64,000 bases of DNA from Vallitalea longa (GCF_027923465.1 NZ_BRLB01000010.1:114793-178792); one strand, 5' to 3'; shown: positions 50,562 to 61,542, numbered from the stretch's first letter. Notes: generated by a model not told the origin, from the letters alone. Numbers and translations are program-made.

Positions 50562-52100
50562 ATGAATTATGCTGTAGAAATGTTAAACATTAGCAAACAG
50601 TATCCTGGTACTCTTGCGAACGATGATGTATCAATAAAAATTAAAAAAGGATCCGTCGTTTGTCTAGTAGGCGAAAATGGTGCTGGAAAATCTACTCTGA
50701 TGAATATATTATATGGATTGCAAAAACCCACCACAGGTGAAATAAGAATCAATGATAAACCTGTAACTTTTAATTCAAGTCTTGATGCACTAAAAAATAA
50801 TATTGGAATGGTTCATCAGCATTTTATGCTAGTAGAAGAATTATCTGTATTAGAAAATGTAATATTAGGCATGGAACCTACTAAATCTCTATATATAGAT
50901 TACGATAAAGCAAAAAAAGAAATTAAAAAGTTGATGAGATCCAACGGTATAAATATACCCGTAAATGAGTTGATCGGTAATCTTCCTGTAGGTGTACAAC
51001 AAAAAGTAGAAATCATAAAAACACTTTATAGAGGTGTAGACATTCTAATACTTGATGAACCAACTGCTGTATTAACTCCCCAAGAAACAAATGATCTCTT
51101 CAAAAACATAAGAGAATTATCCAGTCAAGGAAAAACTATAATATTCATTACTCATAAACTTGATGAGGTAATGGAAGTATCAGATCACATAATAGTAATG
51201 CGAAAAGGGAAAGTTGTAGGCGAAATGAATACCTGCGATACTGATAAATACCAATTAGCAGAATACATGGTAGGGAAAAAGCTCCCACCTGTCATGGATC
51301 GAAAAGAAATCCAAGGTTCTCCTGTTATAGAACTAGAAAATGTAAGTATAAAACAAAACAATGGTCTATATTCATTAAAAAACATAAATCTAACCATTAA
51401 TGAAGGTGAAGTTTTAGGAATAGCTGGTATATCTGGTAATGGACAAGGTGAATTAGCAAGGGTAATAGCAGGTATGACTAAACCCACTAAAGGTAAAATA
51501 TTGCTTGAAAACAAAGACATAACTAATAAAAACAGAAAAGAGCGTCTACTACAGGGTATTAGTTATATCCCGGCAGATAGAAAAAAGGAAGGCCTCTGTA
51601 TGCAATGGTCTATTGCACAAAACAGTATTGCTGGTTATCATGTAATGCCAAAATTCCTTAAGAAAATTCTAGGGTTTAAATTTTTAGATGAAAACAAAAT
51701 CAATGATAAAGCCAAAGAAATGATCAATCAATTTGATATAAGAACTCCTAGTCATAATACAAATGTAAATGACCTATCAGGTGGTAATCAGCAAAAAGTT
51801 GTTATCGCAAGAGAAACAAAAGTTAATAATCCAAAATTATTAATTGCAGCTGAACCAACAAGAGGTGTAGATATTGGTGCTATAAGTTTTATCCATAACT
51901 ATATAATTGAACTTAGAAACAGTAAAACAGCTGCACTAATTATATCCTCTGACCTTGATGAAATATTTACACTAAGTGATACCATAGCAGTTCTATATGA
52001 AGGCGAAATTGTGTGTAAACTAAAAGCTAACGAAGTAACAAGAGAAGAACTAGGACTTTATATGGCAGGTTCAAAAAGACAGGAGGATATAGATGAATAG
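50562..52100 (+). CDS. Nucleoside/simple-sugar ABC transporter ATPase (double NBD)
   Basis: 512 residues with two nucleotide-binding domains. NBD1 has Walker A GENGAGKSTLMN, a degenerate signature NLPVGVQQKVEI and Walker B LILDEPTAVL. NBD2 has a degenerate P-loop GISGNGQGELARV and a good signature DLSGGNQQKVVIARE with LIAAEPTRGVDIG. One consensus site plus one degenerate site is normal for the NupO/RbsA type. AAGGAG precedes the ATG. The last 8 bases overlap the next permease gene. Confidence 0.95.
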   Translation: MNYAVEMLNISKQYPGTLANDDVSIKIKKGSVVCLVGENGAGKSTLMNILYGLQKPTTGEIRINDKPVTFNSSLDALKNNIGMVHQHFMLVEELSVLENVILGMEPTKSLYIDYDKAKKEIKKLMRSNGINIPVNELIGNLPVGVQQKVEIIKTLYRGVDILILDEPTAVLTPQETNDLFKNIRELSSQGKTIIFITHKLDEVMEVSDHIIVMRKGKVVGEMNTCDTDKYQLAEYMVGKKLPPVMDRKEIQGSPVIELENVSIKQNNGLYSLKNINLTINEGEVLGIAGISGNGQGELARVIAGMTKPTKGKILLENKDITNKNRKERLLQGISYIPADRKKEGLCMQWSIAQNSIAGYHVMPKFLKKILGFKFLDENKINDKAKEMINQFDIRTPSHNTNVNDLSGGNQQKVVIARETKVNNPKLLIAAEPTRGVDIGAISFIHNYIIELRNSKTAALIISSDLDEIFTLSDTIAVLYEGEIVCKLKANEVTREELGLYMAGSKRQEDIDE

Positions 52101-53166
52101 AAATAAGATACTAAAAGAATTAGGCAAACCTTTATTTGCAATAATCATATCCTTACTAATAGGAGCTTTACTTATAATACCTACAGGAACATCACCTATT
52201 GAAGCTTATTCATTACTCTTCAAAGGTGCCTTCGGAACTTGGCAAGGATTCTGTAGTAGTTTAGCAAAAGCAACTCCTTTATTATTTACAGGATTAGCTG
52301 CTGCATACGCATTCAGAGCTGGCGTATTCAATATCGGTGTAGAAGGTCAATTATACTTCGGAGCTATCACTGCCGCCTTAGTAGGAGTTTATTTACCTGC
52401 CTTACCTGCATATATATCTGTACCTATTTGTTTGATTGCTGCTATGATCGTAGGTATGATATGGGCTTTTATACCTGCAATACTAAACATTAAATTAGAC
52501 ATAAGTATATTTATAACCTGTATCATGTTAAATAGTATAGCACAGCTATTCTCCAATTACTTAGCAACCTACCCATTCAAAGGAGAATTACCTATTGGTG
52601 CAACATATAAGATAGGTGAAAATTCAATACTTCCAAAATTAGCAGGACCTATGAATGATTTGAATCTAGGTTTTGTTTTAGCTATACTCGTTGCAATAAT
52701 ACTACATATATTATTATTTAAAACCAAATTCGGTTATGAAAGTAGGGCATCAGGAATTAGTTCATCATTTTCAAAATACATTGGAATCAATGCAGCGAAA
52801 AGAACTGTTATTATAGTGATGATAAGTGGTGCTATCGCAGGACTTGCTGGAGCGGAACAAGTAATGGGTGTAAACTACAGATATATATCTGATATATCTA
52901 ACGGATTAGGATATACAGGTATTACCGTAGCATTATTAGCTAAAAACAATCCTTTAGGATGTATAATAACAGCAATATTTTTTGGAGCACTTAATAATGG
53001 TGCTATACAGATGGAAGTTATGAGTAATATATCCAGAGACTTAATCTCCTCTGTCCAAGCAGTAATGATTGTATTTATAGCTGCAGATTTTGCAATAAAT
53101 TCTATAAAAAGCAGAAAAAAAAACAATTTAAAAACTAAAAATAAAAAGGGGGATAACATATGCTAG
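52093..53166 (+). CDS. Nucleoside ABC transporter permease (NupP-like)
   Basis: 357 residues with about ten membrane helices. The core AYAFRAGVFNIGVEGQLYFG and GISSSFSKYIGINAAKRTVI with GYTGITVALLAKNNPLG is typical of BMP-system permeases. GGAGGA inside the end of the ATPase gene serves as the ribosome binding site. The stop overlaps the start of the second permease gene by 7 bases. A Lys/Asn-rich cytoplasmic tail ends the protein. Confidence 0.93.
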   Translation: MNRNKILKELGKPLFAIIISLLIGALLIIPTGTSPIEAYSLLFKGAFGTWQGFCSSLAKATPLLFTGLAAAYAFRAGVFNIGVEGQLYFGAITAALVGVYLPALPAYISVPICLIAAMIVGMIWAFIPAILNIKLDISIFITCIMLNSIAQLFSNYLATYPFKGELPIGATYKIGENSILPKLAGPMNDLNLGFVLAILVAIILHILLFKTKFGYESRASGISSSFSKYIGINAAKRTVIIVMISGAIAGLAGAEQVMGVNYRYISDISNGLGYTGITVALLAKNNPLGCIITAIFFGALNNGAIQMEVMSNISRDLISSVQAVMIVFIAADFAINSIKSRKKNNLKTKNKKGDNIC

Positions 53167-54074
53167 ATTTAATTACTTCTGTTCTTGAAACAACATTAAG
53201 ACTTCTACCCCCTATACTTCTAGCAGGTTTTGGTGGTCTTATTACTCAAAGAATAAAATTAGTTAACTTAGGTTTAGAAGGATTTATGCTTATAGGAGCT
53301 TTCGTTGCTGTTGTCATGAGTTATTTTACAGGATCAGCTCTGATTGCATTACTTGTCACATGTTTCATATGTGGATTGATGGGTCTATTATTTGCTATTT
53401 TCAACATAAAATATAAAGCTGATAACATTGTCGTATCGGTTGCTATTAACATGTTTGCATTAGGTATAACTAAATATTTTCTAAATATTCTATTTGGTGT
53501 TAGAGGAGCGTTTTCTTCTCCTAAAATAATAGGATTTTCAACAATTGATTTACCTTTTTTAGAAAATATTCCTATTTTATCAGCTTTCGCACATCAATCA
53601 ATAATATTATATTTATCAATATTAATATTGATTGTGTTACAAATTACATTGTTCAAAACTAAAATTGGTTTACGAATAAGAGCTACAGGGCCTAATTCAA
53701 TGGCTGTACAAACTGCTGGAGTCAATGTATTTAAATTAAAATGCATGGTATTGACTGCTAGTGGTATCCTATGTGGAATTGGCGGTGCTTACCTTTCATT
53801 AGGACAATTAACCATGTTTACAGATAATATGACTAATGGAAGAGGATACGTTGCTATGGCAGCATCTAATTTCGGTAATGCAATGCCTGTGGGAACATCA
53901 CTAGGTGCATTATTATTTGGATTTACTGATGCAGTTACTATGAAAGCTCAATTATATGGCTTCCCACCACAGCTTATACAGATACTGCCTTATCTTGTAA
54001 CAGTATTAACACTTATTGGCGTAGGAGTCTATAAGAAAAGGAAAAGTAAAAGGAGGCTTATAGCCAATGAGTAA
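53160..54074 (+). CDS. Nucleoside ABC transporter permease (NupQ-like)
   Basis: 304 residues with about eight membrane helices. The N-terminal GGLITQRIKLVNLGLEGFML and the GRGYVAMAASNFGNAMPVGT segment mark the second permease of BMP systems. AAAAGGGGG precedes the ATG. Its last 8 bases overlap the sulfatase gene, so both are translated from one message. Confidence 0.93.
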   Translation: MLDLITSVLETTLRLLPPILLAGFGGLITQRIKLVNLGLEGFMLIGAFVAVVMSYFTGSALIALLVTCFICGLMGLLFAIFNIKYKADNIVVSVAINMFALGITKYFLNILFGVRGAFSSPKIIGFSTIDLPFLENIPILSAFAHQSIILYLSILILIVLQITLFKTKIGLRIRATGPNSMAVQTAGVNVFKLKCMVLTASGILCGIGGAYLSLGQLTMFTDNMTNGRGYVAMAASNFGNAMPVGTSLGALLFGFTDAVTMKAQLYGFPPQLIQILPYLVTVLTLIGVGVYKKRKSKRRLIANE

Positions 54075-55659
54075 ACCTAATATTTTATTAATAACAACAG
54101 ACCAACAGAGATATGATACCATATGTGCTGGTGGTTATGATTATATGGAAACCCCTAATTTAGACAGATTAGCCAAAGAGGGATGTATGTTCACCAATGC
54201 ATACTCCCCTAACCCTGCATGTATACCAGCAAGACATAATATCGTATCAGGACTACCATCCAAATACCATAGTTTTGATGATAATTACTTTGATAACAGT
54301 AGACAAATGCCTTATGATATACCAACATTCCCTGAACTATTATCCAATCATGGTTATAATACAGTTGCTATCGGTAAAATGCATTTTCAACCTTGTAGAA
54401 GACATAATGGCTTCAATAGAATGCATATTATGGAGGAAATACCTGAATATATTATGGATGATGATTATGCTCAATATCTCAGAAATCAGGGATTAGATTA
54501 TTACAGTAGCATGCATGGGGTTAGACATCTATTATACATGCTTCCCCAACAGTCGTTTATTCCTACAAAACATCATGGAAGTACATGGGTAGCAGATAAA
54601 ACTATTGATGTAATAAAAGAAAATAATAATAAGAGACCTTTTATGATATGGAGCAGTTTTATACAACCTCATCCTCCATTTGATGTGCCTAATGAGTGGG
54701 CAAATATTTATAATGATAAAAAACTCCCTGAATACTATGAAAGCATTACCCCTATATCCGCCCTTGCTGAAGAGAACAAACATATAGCTGATTATCCTAA
54801 TGATGAATATCTTGAAAGAGCTAAACAATTATATTACTCTTCAATATCCTTTGTCGACTATAATATAGGTAGAATCTTAGATTATCTAGAAAAAACTAAT
54901 CAACTAGATAATACCTTAATCATATTTACTTCTGACCATGGAGAAATGTTAGGTGACAACGGAACTTTCCAAAAATTCTTACCTTATGATGGTTCTTGTA
55001 AAATACCATTTATAGCTAGATACAAAGAAGGTCTTAAGGAAGGAACCATAGACAATAGATTTGTTGACCTCAATGATTTATTTCCAACTTTTCTAGATAT
55101 TGCTGAAATAGAATATCCAGCTAACTATAAATTACCTGGTGAAAGTATATTCGCAACTAACGGCATAAAAGATAGAGATTATCAATATGTAGAACATAAC
55201 AAAGGCAATAAAAGATGGGTAAGCCTAAGAAATAAACAATACAAATATAATTATTATTATGGTGGCGGAAAAGAAGAATTGTTCAATCTTGAAACTGACC
55301 CAAAAGAAAGAATTAACTTACTGGTTAATAATAATACAGACATAACAGAAATAAAAGAATATCTAAGAAATAAATTAATCCAATATGAAAAAACTTGGTG
55401 GGAAAAAGGTTATATAGCTAATGATGATTTTATAAAATTAGACGAATATACACCAAAAATATATCGAGAAACTAATTTTCCCAAACATGTGAAAAATCTG
55501 ACTGACACAGATAAATCAAAATTAATAGGTATGAATCATGAAATAAAAGAAGCCATCAAGAACGAGCATATTGTAGATCTAAAAGAATTAGATATTGCTA
55601 CATTTAAGGAATTCGGTAGATTTACTGATACAGATATAGAAAATCTATTAAGTAAATAA
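54067..55659 (+). CDS. Cys-type sulfatase (alkaline phosphatase superfamily)
   Basis: 530 residues, cytoplasmic (no signal peptide). The active-site motif is CIPAR (C-x-P-x-R, Cys52), where Cys is converted to formylglycine by a maturase such as anSME; no maturase gene is in the window. Metal ligands: TTDQQR near the N-terminus and TSDHGEMLGD in the middle. It hydrolyses a sulfate (or possibly phosphonate) ester of a small molecule. The gene overlaps that of a nucleoside-type permease, so the imported substrate may be a sulfated nucleoside-like or sugar compound. Substrate is not identified. Confidence 0.9.
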   Translation: MSKPNILLITTDQQRYDTICAGGYDYMETPNLDRLAKEGCMFTNAYSPNPACIPARHNIVSGLPSKYHSFDDNYFDNSRQMPYDIPTFPELLSNHGYNTVAIGKMHFQPCRRHNGFNRMHIMEEIPEYIMDDDYAQYLRNQGLDYYSSMHGVRHLLYMLPQQSFIPTKHHGSTWVADKTIDVIKENNNKRPFMIWSSFIQPHPPFDVPNEWANIYNDKKLPEYYESITPISALAEENKHIADYPNDEYLERAKQLYYSSISFVDYNIGRILDYLEKTNQLDNTLIIFTSDHGEMLGDNGTFQKFLPYDGSCKIPFIARYKEGLKEGTIDNRFVDLNDLFPTFLDIAEIEYPANYKLPGESIFATNGIKDRDYQYVEHNKGNKRWVSLRNKQYKYNYYYGGGKEELFNLETDPKERINLLVNNNTDITEIKEYLRNKLIQYEKTWWEKGYIANDDFIKLDEYTPKIYRETNFPKHVKNLTDTDKSKLIGMNHEIKEAIKNEHIVDLKELDIATFKEFGRFTDTDIENLLSK

Positions 55660-55813
55660 CTTATACATAAAGAATATACAATGTGATTTCCTAAATTATT
55701 GTTAAAAATAGTATAAAAAAGTCATTACATAAAGTTATATTATTAAAATTAATAGCTTACCTAATATCTGACTATCTTAAATGTTAGGGATACTGATAGT
55801 AAATAAAAATTAA

Positions 55814-55857
55814 ACCTTGTAGAATCTTAACCGAACTGGATTATTCTACAAGGTAGT
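55814..55857 (-). terminator. Terminator of dnaB
   Basis: A perfect 12-bp stem ACCTTGTAGAAT/ATTCTACAAGGT with a 17-base loop, followed on the minus strand by TTTAATTTTTATTT. It lies 50 bases after the dnaB stop and 155 bases after the sulfatase stop, so it may also stop plus-strand transcripts. Confidence 0.85.
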
Positions 55858-55906
55858 TAAATTCTTATAAATAAATATTTATATATAATTTTGTTGAATA
55901 AAATTA

Positions 55907-57241
55907 TTAGTAATTCTTATTTTCCATACTTGCAAACTTAGTATACTGTCCCATCCAAACCAAATGAATTGTACCAGTAGGACCATTACGTTGTTTAGCA
56001 ATTATTAGCTCACCTTGGTTTTTAGCCTCTGTTTCAGGATTATAATATTCATCCCTATACAAAAACATAACTACGTCCGCATCCTGTTCTATAGCTCCTG
56101 ATTCTCTCAAATCTGATAACATCGGTCTATGATCAGCTCTTGATTCACAAGCACGACTCAACTGTGACAATGCTACAACAGGTGCTTCCATCTCTCTAGC
56201 TAGAGCCTTAAGTGAACGTGATATTTCGGATATTTCCTGCTGTCTTGATTCTGTCCTTCCATTTCCACTCATAAGCTGCAAATAGTCAATCAAAATTAAA
56301 TCAAGACCTTTCTCAAGCTTTAATTTTCTACATTTAGCTTTCATTTCAGAAACTGTAATACCAGGTGTATCATCAATGTAAATAGAAGCACTAGATAGTA
56401 CACTTGAACCACTAGCGATTTTAGCCCAATCTTCATCTTCTAAATCACCAGTTCTAACTTTCTGTGCATCAACCATAGCTTCTGAACATAGAAGACGATT
56501 TACTAATTGTTCCTTTGACATCTCCAAGCTAAATATAGCTGTTGCAGCATTTTCTTTAATAGCTGCATGCTGAGCAATATTAAGAGCAATAGCTGTTTTT
56601 CCCATTGATGGCCTAGCAGCAATTAGAATTAAGTCTGAAGGTTGTAATCCTGCTGTTTTATAATCAAGATCAATAAATCCAGTAGGAATACCAGTAACTT
56701 TTCCTTGATTCTTATGTATCATTTCTATTTTATTCAGAGTTGGTACAACTAAATCTTTGATAGAGGAAAATTCTTCTGTTCGCCTATCCTGCATAATATT
56801 GAAGATTTTCTCTTCAGCACTATTAAGGGTATCCTCTAACTTATTCTTACCATCATAACTTTCTGCAATTATTTCTTTGCTTGTTTTTATCAACTTCCTA
56901 AGAACTGACTTTTCCTTAACGATCTGAGCATAATTTTTAATATGTGCAGATGTGGGAACAGACATAGCTAACTTGGATAGATGATTAATTCCACCTATCT
57001 GGTCTAGAACTCCATCGTCTTTCAATTTATTTTCTAGGGTAACTAGATCTACTGCTTTATTCTTATTGAATAAATCAATAATAGCTTCAAATATAACTTT
57101 TAAATCTGGTTGATAAAAATCATCAGGCATCAAAGATTCCATACCTGTAGTTATCGCTTCCCTGTCCAATATCATGGAACCAATAACTGATTGTTCAGCC
57201 TCTAAGCTATATGGTGGTAACCCTTTTATTTCTGCATCCAC
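55907..57241 (-). CDS. dnaB: Replicative DNA helicase DnaB
   Basis: 444 residues. Hexameric fork helicase. The N-terminal domain (about 8-105: LPPYSLEAEQSVIGSMILDR) is followed by a RecA-like C-terminal ATPase with Walker A LIAARPSMGKTAIALNI, Walker B LILIDYLQLM and the arginine finger region AIEQDADVVMFLYRD. A GTG at 57241 is seven bases after GGAGG and is preferred over a TTG one codon upstream. It lies 194 bases after rplI, the usual Clostridia neighbour. Confidence 0.96.
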   Translation of the reverse strand: MDAEIKGLPPYSLEAEQSVIGSMILDREAITTGMESLMPDDFYQPDLKVIFEAIIDLFNKNKAVDLVTLENKLKDDGVLDQIGGINHLSKLAMSVPTSAHIKNYAQIVKEKSVLRKLIKTSKEIIAESYDGKNKLEDTLNSAEEKIFNIMQDRRTEEFSSIKDLVVPTLNKIEMIHKNQGKVTGIPTGFIDLDYKTAGLQPSDLILIAARPSMGKTAIALNIAQHAAIKENAATAIFSLEMSKEQLVNRLLCSEAMVDAQKVRTGDLEDEDWAKIASGSSVLSSASIYIDDTPGITVSEMKAKCRKLKLEKGLDLILIDYLQLMSGNGRTESRQQEISEISRSLKALAREMEAPVVALSQLSRACESRADHRPMLSDLRESGAIEQDADVVMFLYRDEYYNPETEAKNQGELIIAKQRNGPTGTIHLVWMGQYTKFASMENKNY

Positions 57242-57407
57242 CAAATCCCCTCCAAACTATTAGCCATTCTACATATATACGAGTCCATTTATGTATTTAC
57301 ATTTAATTATAACAGTCTAGCTACTATTAATAAACTTGTATTTATTAGTAACTCATATTTTCTCCTTTAGTTTAAGGAGTTACAGATTAAACTCTCTATG
57401 AAACATT

Positions 57408-57426
57408 AAGACCCTTTAAGGGTCTT
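57408..57426 (-). terminator. Hairpin after rplI
   Basis: AAGACCC/GGGTCTT, 7 bp with a 5-base loop, nine bases after the rplI stop. Followed by TTAATGTTT on the minus strand, so termination may be partial. A second short hairpin (CTCCTT/AAGGAG) lies at 57362-57379. Confidence 0.6.
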
Positions 57427-57435
57427 ATATTCTAA

Positions 57436-57882
57436 TTAAAGTTCTTGTACTTTTACTTTAAGTTCTGTTTTGACTTTTGCATTCAATTTAATTGGTATAA
57501 TATGAGTTCCAAGAGCTTTTATTGGTTCTTTTATCTGCATTTTTTTCTTATCAATGTCTAATCCCAATTGTTCTTTTGCAGCTTTTGTTATTTCTTTTGT
57601 TGATACAGAACCAAATATTTTACCACCATCACCCGCTTTTACCTTTATGGTAATGGAAGTACCCTTTATCTTCTCACCTAATTCTTTAGCCTCTTCAAGT
57701 AACTCCTGTTGTCTTCTCATATCTGATTGTTTTTTTAATTTCATATCGTTTATAGAAGCTTTAGTTGCCTCAACAGCTAATTTTTTTGGAAACAAAAAAT
57801 TTCTAGCATACCCATCACTTGTATTAATTAACTCTCCTTTTTTACCTAACTTCTTAACATCTTCTAATAATATGACCTTCAT
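57436..57882 (-). CDS. rplI: Ribosomal protein L9
   Basis: 148 residues, normal length. Binds 23S rRNA domain V at the base of the L1 stalk. The N-terminal domain shows [20 protein letters not shown] and the signature [18 protein letters not shown], and a long helix links to the C-terminal domain with [12 protein letters not shown]. Its ATG overlaps the gdpP stop codon (TAATG), so the two are translationally coupled. Confidence 0.97.
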   Translation of the reverse strand: MKVILLEDVKKLGKKGELINTSDGYARNFLFPKKLAVEATKASINDMKLKKQSDMRRQQELLEEAKELGEKIKGTSITIKVKAGDGGKIFGSVSTKEITKAAKEQLGLDIDKKKMQIKEPIKALGTHIIPIKLNAKVKTELKVKVQEL

Positions 57883-59924
57883 TATTTTTCACCTTCCTCT
57901 AAGTATTCATCAATTGTATCTTTTAAGATTTCTATAGCACCATTTATGGTATTATCATGAAGCTGAGCACCTGCAACACTCAGATGTCCTCCGCCTCCTA
58001 ATTTTTCCATAATCAATTGCACATTGATGTCATCGAATGATCTAGCACTTATATATATTGTACCATCAACATTAGTTAAAACAAATGATGCCTTAATACC
58101 AGATATATTAAGTAATTCATCAGCAGCCTGAGCCGTTACAAGAATCGGATTTTGGATGTCTGATGGACATATTGATATCGCCATCTTATCTCTATATAAC
58201 TCAGAATCTCTAACAGCTGTTGCTCTAGCTTTATATGATTCCATATCATTCTTGAATAATTTTCTGACTTTCACAACATCTGCTCCATTTCGCCTTAAAT
58301 AAGCAGCTGCTTCAAAAGTCTTGACTCCTGTTTTAATAACAAAATTCTTAGTATCTACTGTAATCCCTGCAAACAAAGCTTCAGCTTCTATAGGTCTTAA
58401 TTTAACTTTATCAGAAATATATCTAATTATTTCTGTTACCATCTCACATGTTGAAGAAGCATAAGGTTCTATATAATTTAATACAGTATCTTCTATATGC
58501 TCTGCCCCAACCCTATGGTGGTCGAAAACTACAACATTATTAACGTACTTAAATAACTCTTGACACTCTGTATAACTTGGTCTATTTACATCCACAACTA
58601 CAAGCAATGTATTATTATTAGCATAATTAACAGCTTCTACATTATCTATAAAAAGGTCTTCACCATAATTATCATCTTCAACAAAACGATCATACAAAGG
58701 CCTTACCGCCGAAGTAATTTCATTAAGAACTATATGAACAGTTTTATCATATAGCTTAGCACAACTATATATTCCTATTGCAGCTCCAAGTGAATCTAAA
58801 TCTTGGACTTTATGACCCATAACAATAATTTTATCACAATCTTCTATAAGTTCTCTGAACGCATAAGCTTTTATCCTAGCTTTTACTCTAGCACTTGTTT
58901 CTACTCCTCGAGTCTTACCTCCATAGAATAAAAATTTGTCACTTTCTTTTATAACTGCCTGATCTCCACCTCGACCAAGAGCTAAATCAATTGCAACTCT
59001 AGCAAAATCCAATGATTGTATATACGAATAATCGTTAACACCAAGTCCCATACTTAATGTAACGGGTAGTTCATTTCCTATATTTATTTCTCTAATAACA
59101 TCTAGTATAGCAAATTTATCTTCATGCAAATCTCTTAAATATTTTTTTTGGAATATAATCATATATTTATCTTTTTCGAATTTACGGACTATACCATCTA
59201 TTTTTTTTGCAAACTTATTTATGTTTCTATCAATTAAAGCAACTAGCAAAGGTCTTCTAACATCTTCAATACTCTGAAAAGCTTCTTCATAATTGTCAAT
59301 ATACAATAATCCAACAACTACTTTTTGATCATCATTCTTAGTCTGTAATTCTTTTTCATTAGTTATATCAAAGAAATAAGTTGCATAGATAATACCGCTA
59401 TCACTCATCCTATCATATGGATCTAACGTATTGTCATTATCTATAACAAGACTTCTAATAATCACTCTATACATTCTATCTTTCAAAGATATTTCTTTTT
59501 CAAAAACAGTATCATCTTCAACAGGTAATATAGTAGAATTAAGTTGTGGAATAAGAGCATTAATATTCTTATCAAGAATTTTTTTCTCTCCTATCATTCC
59601 CTCGAATTCCTCATTAAACCAACGTATTCTTCCATCAATATCTAATAATATATATGGAATTTGGAATTTCTGTAAAAAATTCTTTTGAAGAGTACCAAAT
59701 GTAAGGGCATAATTGATAACCTCACTCATTAAATGTCGTTTGGCTACTGTACCAATGTAAATACTAACTACTACAGACACCAAAAAAAATGCCAATGAAA
59801 TAACGCCAGCCACAGTATTGACAAAAAATAATATAATCGTTAGAATAAATAAAAATGTTAAATATATTATTGGCCATCTAAAATAGTTCTCTATTTGTTT
59901 ATTCATTTGATTCTTCTTATTCAT
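57882..59924 (-). CDS. gdpP: Cyclic-di-AMP phosphodiesterase GdpP
   Basis: 680 residues. Two N-terminal membrane helices (about 15-60), a degenerate PAS domain (about 75-165), a degenerate GGDEF domain (about 170-310), a DHH domain (about 350-500) with [17 protein letters not shown] and [12 protein letters not shown], and a DHHA1 domain (about 580-670) with [15 protein letters not shown]. It degrades c-di-AMP, which controls osmolyte and K+ balance. AAAGGAG precedes the ATG. The position YybS-gdpP-rplI-dnaB is conserved in Firmicutes. Confidence 0.95.
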   Translation of the reverse strand: MNKKNQMNKQIENYFRWPIIYLTFLFILTIILFFVNTVAGVISLAFFLVSVVVSIYIGTVAKRHLMSEVINYALTFGTLQKNFLQKFQIPYILLDIDGRIRWFNEEFEGMIGEKKILDKNINALIPQLNSTILPVEDDTVFEKEISLKDRMYRVIIRSLVIDNDNTLDPYDRMSDSGIIYATYFFDITNEKELQTKNDDQKVVVGLLYIDNYEEAFQSIEDVRRPLLVALIDRNINKFAKKIDGIVRKFEKDKYMIIFQKKYLRDLHEDKFAILDVIREINIGNELPVTLSMGLGVNDYSYIQSLDFARVAIDLALGRGGDQAVIKESDKFLFYGGKTRGVETSARVKARIKAYAFRELIEDCDKIIVMGHKVQDLDSLGAAIGIYSCAKLYDKTVHIVLNEITSAVRPLYDRFVEDDNYGEDLFIDNVEAVNYANNNTLLVVVDVNRPSYTECQELFKYVNNVVVFDHHRVGAEHIEDTVLNYIEPYASSTCEMVTEIIRYISDKVKLRPIEAEALFAGITVDTKNFVIKTGVKTFEAAAYLRRNGADVVKVRKLFKNDMESYKARATAVRDSELYRDKMAISICPSDIQNPILVTAQAADELLNISGIKASFVLTNVDGTIYISARSFDDINVQLIMEKLGGGGHLSVAGAQLHDNTINGAIEILKDTIDEYLEEGEK

Positions 59925-59997
59925 ATAATCTTCTCCTTTAAGATTTAAAGAAGTTCCATATTATTATCTTCCACTTTTAGAGTTTTAATGCTTATTT

Positions 59998-60957
59998 TCA
60001 TGCATTATTTAGTTTCACTCTAATCTGAAAAATACTATCTATAAAACCTGCTACTACAAAATAAGCTTGAAAAAATATAAGACAAAAAACAGAAACCAAT
60101 ATCAGTAATATTCTTCTTCCTGCATTTCTAACTCTTTTGATTATCGACATTTCAAATAAAATACCTAAAAAGAATAACAATACAACTATAATAACCAATA
60201 TATTATCAATTGCTACCATCAAATTACTTTTCCCATTCAAATAAAGAGCTTTTGCTATAATAACAATCATTAAAAATCCTATAATACTTCTGGACACTTT
60301 CAATCCTAATATATTTTCATAACCAAAATTATTTATTTTCATTTTATTAGCTATAAAACTAATACACAAAATAGATATAAAAGATATTCCTAAACATAAT
60401 AAATATAATAGTGCTGGATAATAGTACTTCATATAATAGAAAGTATTTTTCAAAGTACCTATAGCAATTGAATACTCTTTTATAGAATTCGTATTATTAT
60501 TAAAATAAGTACTATATATATTAGTAAATTCTTTTTCTATAATATCTATACCATTAAAATAAGTTGTAAGAACATCAACATCACAAATAGTTTTTAATAA
60601 AATGATAGTTCCTAAAAAGGAAGCAAATAGTAATATGCTTGATAAAGATATCAATTTAGTGAAAGGCATTTTTTCCCTAACTAGATAGCTTATAATCAGT
60701 GCAGGCAATATAACTACCATACTATAGGAGATGAAATGTTCAATACCATACAATATATAATTAGCAATACAAACTGCTAACATGCAAAAAATCAAACTGC
60801 CATCTATTTTATACTTAAGACCATATATAGCAACTGGAATAAATAATACAAAGCTTATGATAATCGTTTCTGTATTTCTTAAAAATAAGTAACTATAAAT
60901 AGTATTAATAATTAGTATAATCAATAATAATATATATCTAGAATTATTCTTTTCCAT
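59998..60957 (-). CDS. DUF2232/YybS family membrane protein
   Basis: 319 residues with about eight membrane helices. The ATG at 60957 is fixed by AGGAGGTATT; a start 19 codons upstream lacks a site. The YybS family has no settled role; homologues lie directly before gdpP throughout Firmicutes, as here. Family traits: a hydrophobic N-terminus, a central extracytoplasmic Asn-rich loop (about 150-185) and a conserved last two helices. Confidence 0.85.
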   Translation of the reverse strand: MEKNNSRYILLLIILIINTIYSYLFLRNTETIIISFVLFIPVAIYGLKYKIDGSLIFCMLAVCIANYILYGIEHFISYSMVVILPALIISYLVREKMPFTKLISLSSILLFASFLGTIILLKTICDVDVLTTYFNGIDIIEKEFTNIYSTYFNNNTNSIKEYSIAIGTLKNTFYYMKYYYPALLYLLCLGISFISILCISFIANKMKINNFGYENILGLKVSRSIIGFLMIVIIAKALYLNGKSNLMVAIDNILVIIVVLLFFLGILFEMSIIKRVRNAGRRILLILVSVFCLIFFQAYFVVAGFIDSIFQIRVKLNNA

Positions 60958-61017
60958 AATACCTCCTATATTTTGAAACAACCTCAAAATATATCCGTTA
61001 AACAAATCATTCAAATA

Positions 61018-61350
61018 TTATTTTATTTCTCTTGATTTATTAAGATGTTTTGATAGTGTTAATATTTCTTTTGTCCATTCCTCATTTTCTTCATTTTGCA
61101 AACTAGCTAATCTTAATTTATTTATCAATTTTATATCAAGTGCCTCATTAGAAACACCTAATTTATCTGATAATAAATAAGAAAGAATTATTACATCAGC
61201 TAATATATCAATATTTTCATTACTATTAGCAGAATTACTCTCAGCCATATTTGAAAACAAAGCAGATACATTTGAAAGTAGTTGACTTTTCAATCTCTCA
61301 ATGATTCTAATAGTCTTAGTAATATCAAACTCCCCTTTATACATAGCCAT
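61018..61350 (-). CDS. MazG-like family protein
   Basis: 110 residues, all helical. The pattern NEN-IDILADVIILSYLLSDKLG and NKLRLASLQ is like the MazG-like nucleotide pyrophosphohydrolase fold but lacks an obvious full ExxE-ExxD metal site, so activity is doubtful. Found in Clostridia between rpsR and the YybS gene, as here. GGGG is about ten bases upstream of the ATG. Confidence 0.72.
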   Translation of the reverse strand: MAMYKGEFDITKTIRIIERLKSQLLSNVSALFSNMAESNSANSNENIDILADVIILSYLLSDKLGVSNEALDIKLINKLRLASLQNEENEEWTKEILTLSKHLNKSREIK

Positions 61351-61508
61351 AATTATAAACCCCTTTTTTATTTATAATACTTTATATCTATTAAGTATAA
61401 GTTAATTTATCTATTTTTGATATTTAATCATATTATAACATTTAATGGAAGATATGAAAAGTTAAGAAATAATATTAATATTTTCAGAGATTACATAAAC
61501 ACTAATAA

Positions 61509-61530
61509 GGGCTCTGATTTCTCAGAGCCC
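61509..61530 (-). terminator. Hairpin after rpsR
   Basis: GGGCTCTGA/TCAGAGCCC, a perfect 9-bp GC-rich stem with a 4-base loop, 12 bases past the rpsR stop. On the minus strand TTATTAGTGTTT follows. It closes the rpsF-ssb-rpsR operon. Confidence 0.8.
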
Positions 61531-61542
61531 TAGAATATATTA

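Noticed and set aside
54197..54496. 99-codon plus-strand frame inside the sulfatase gene
   Set aside because: Out of frame with the sulfatase, which is intact; no ribosome binding site.
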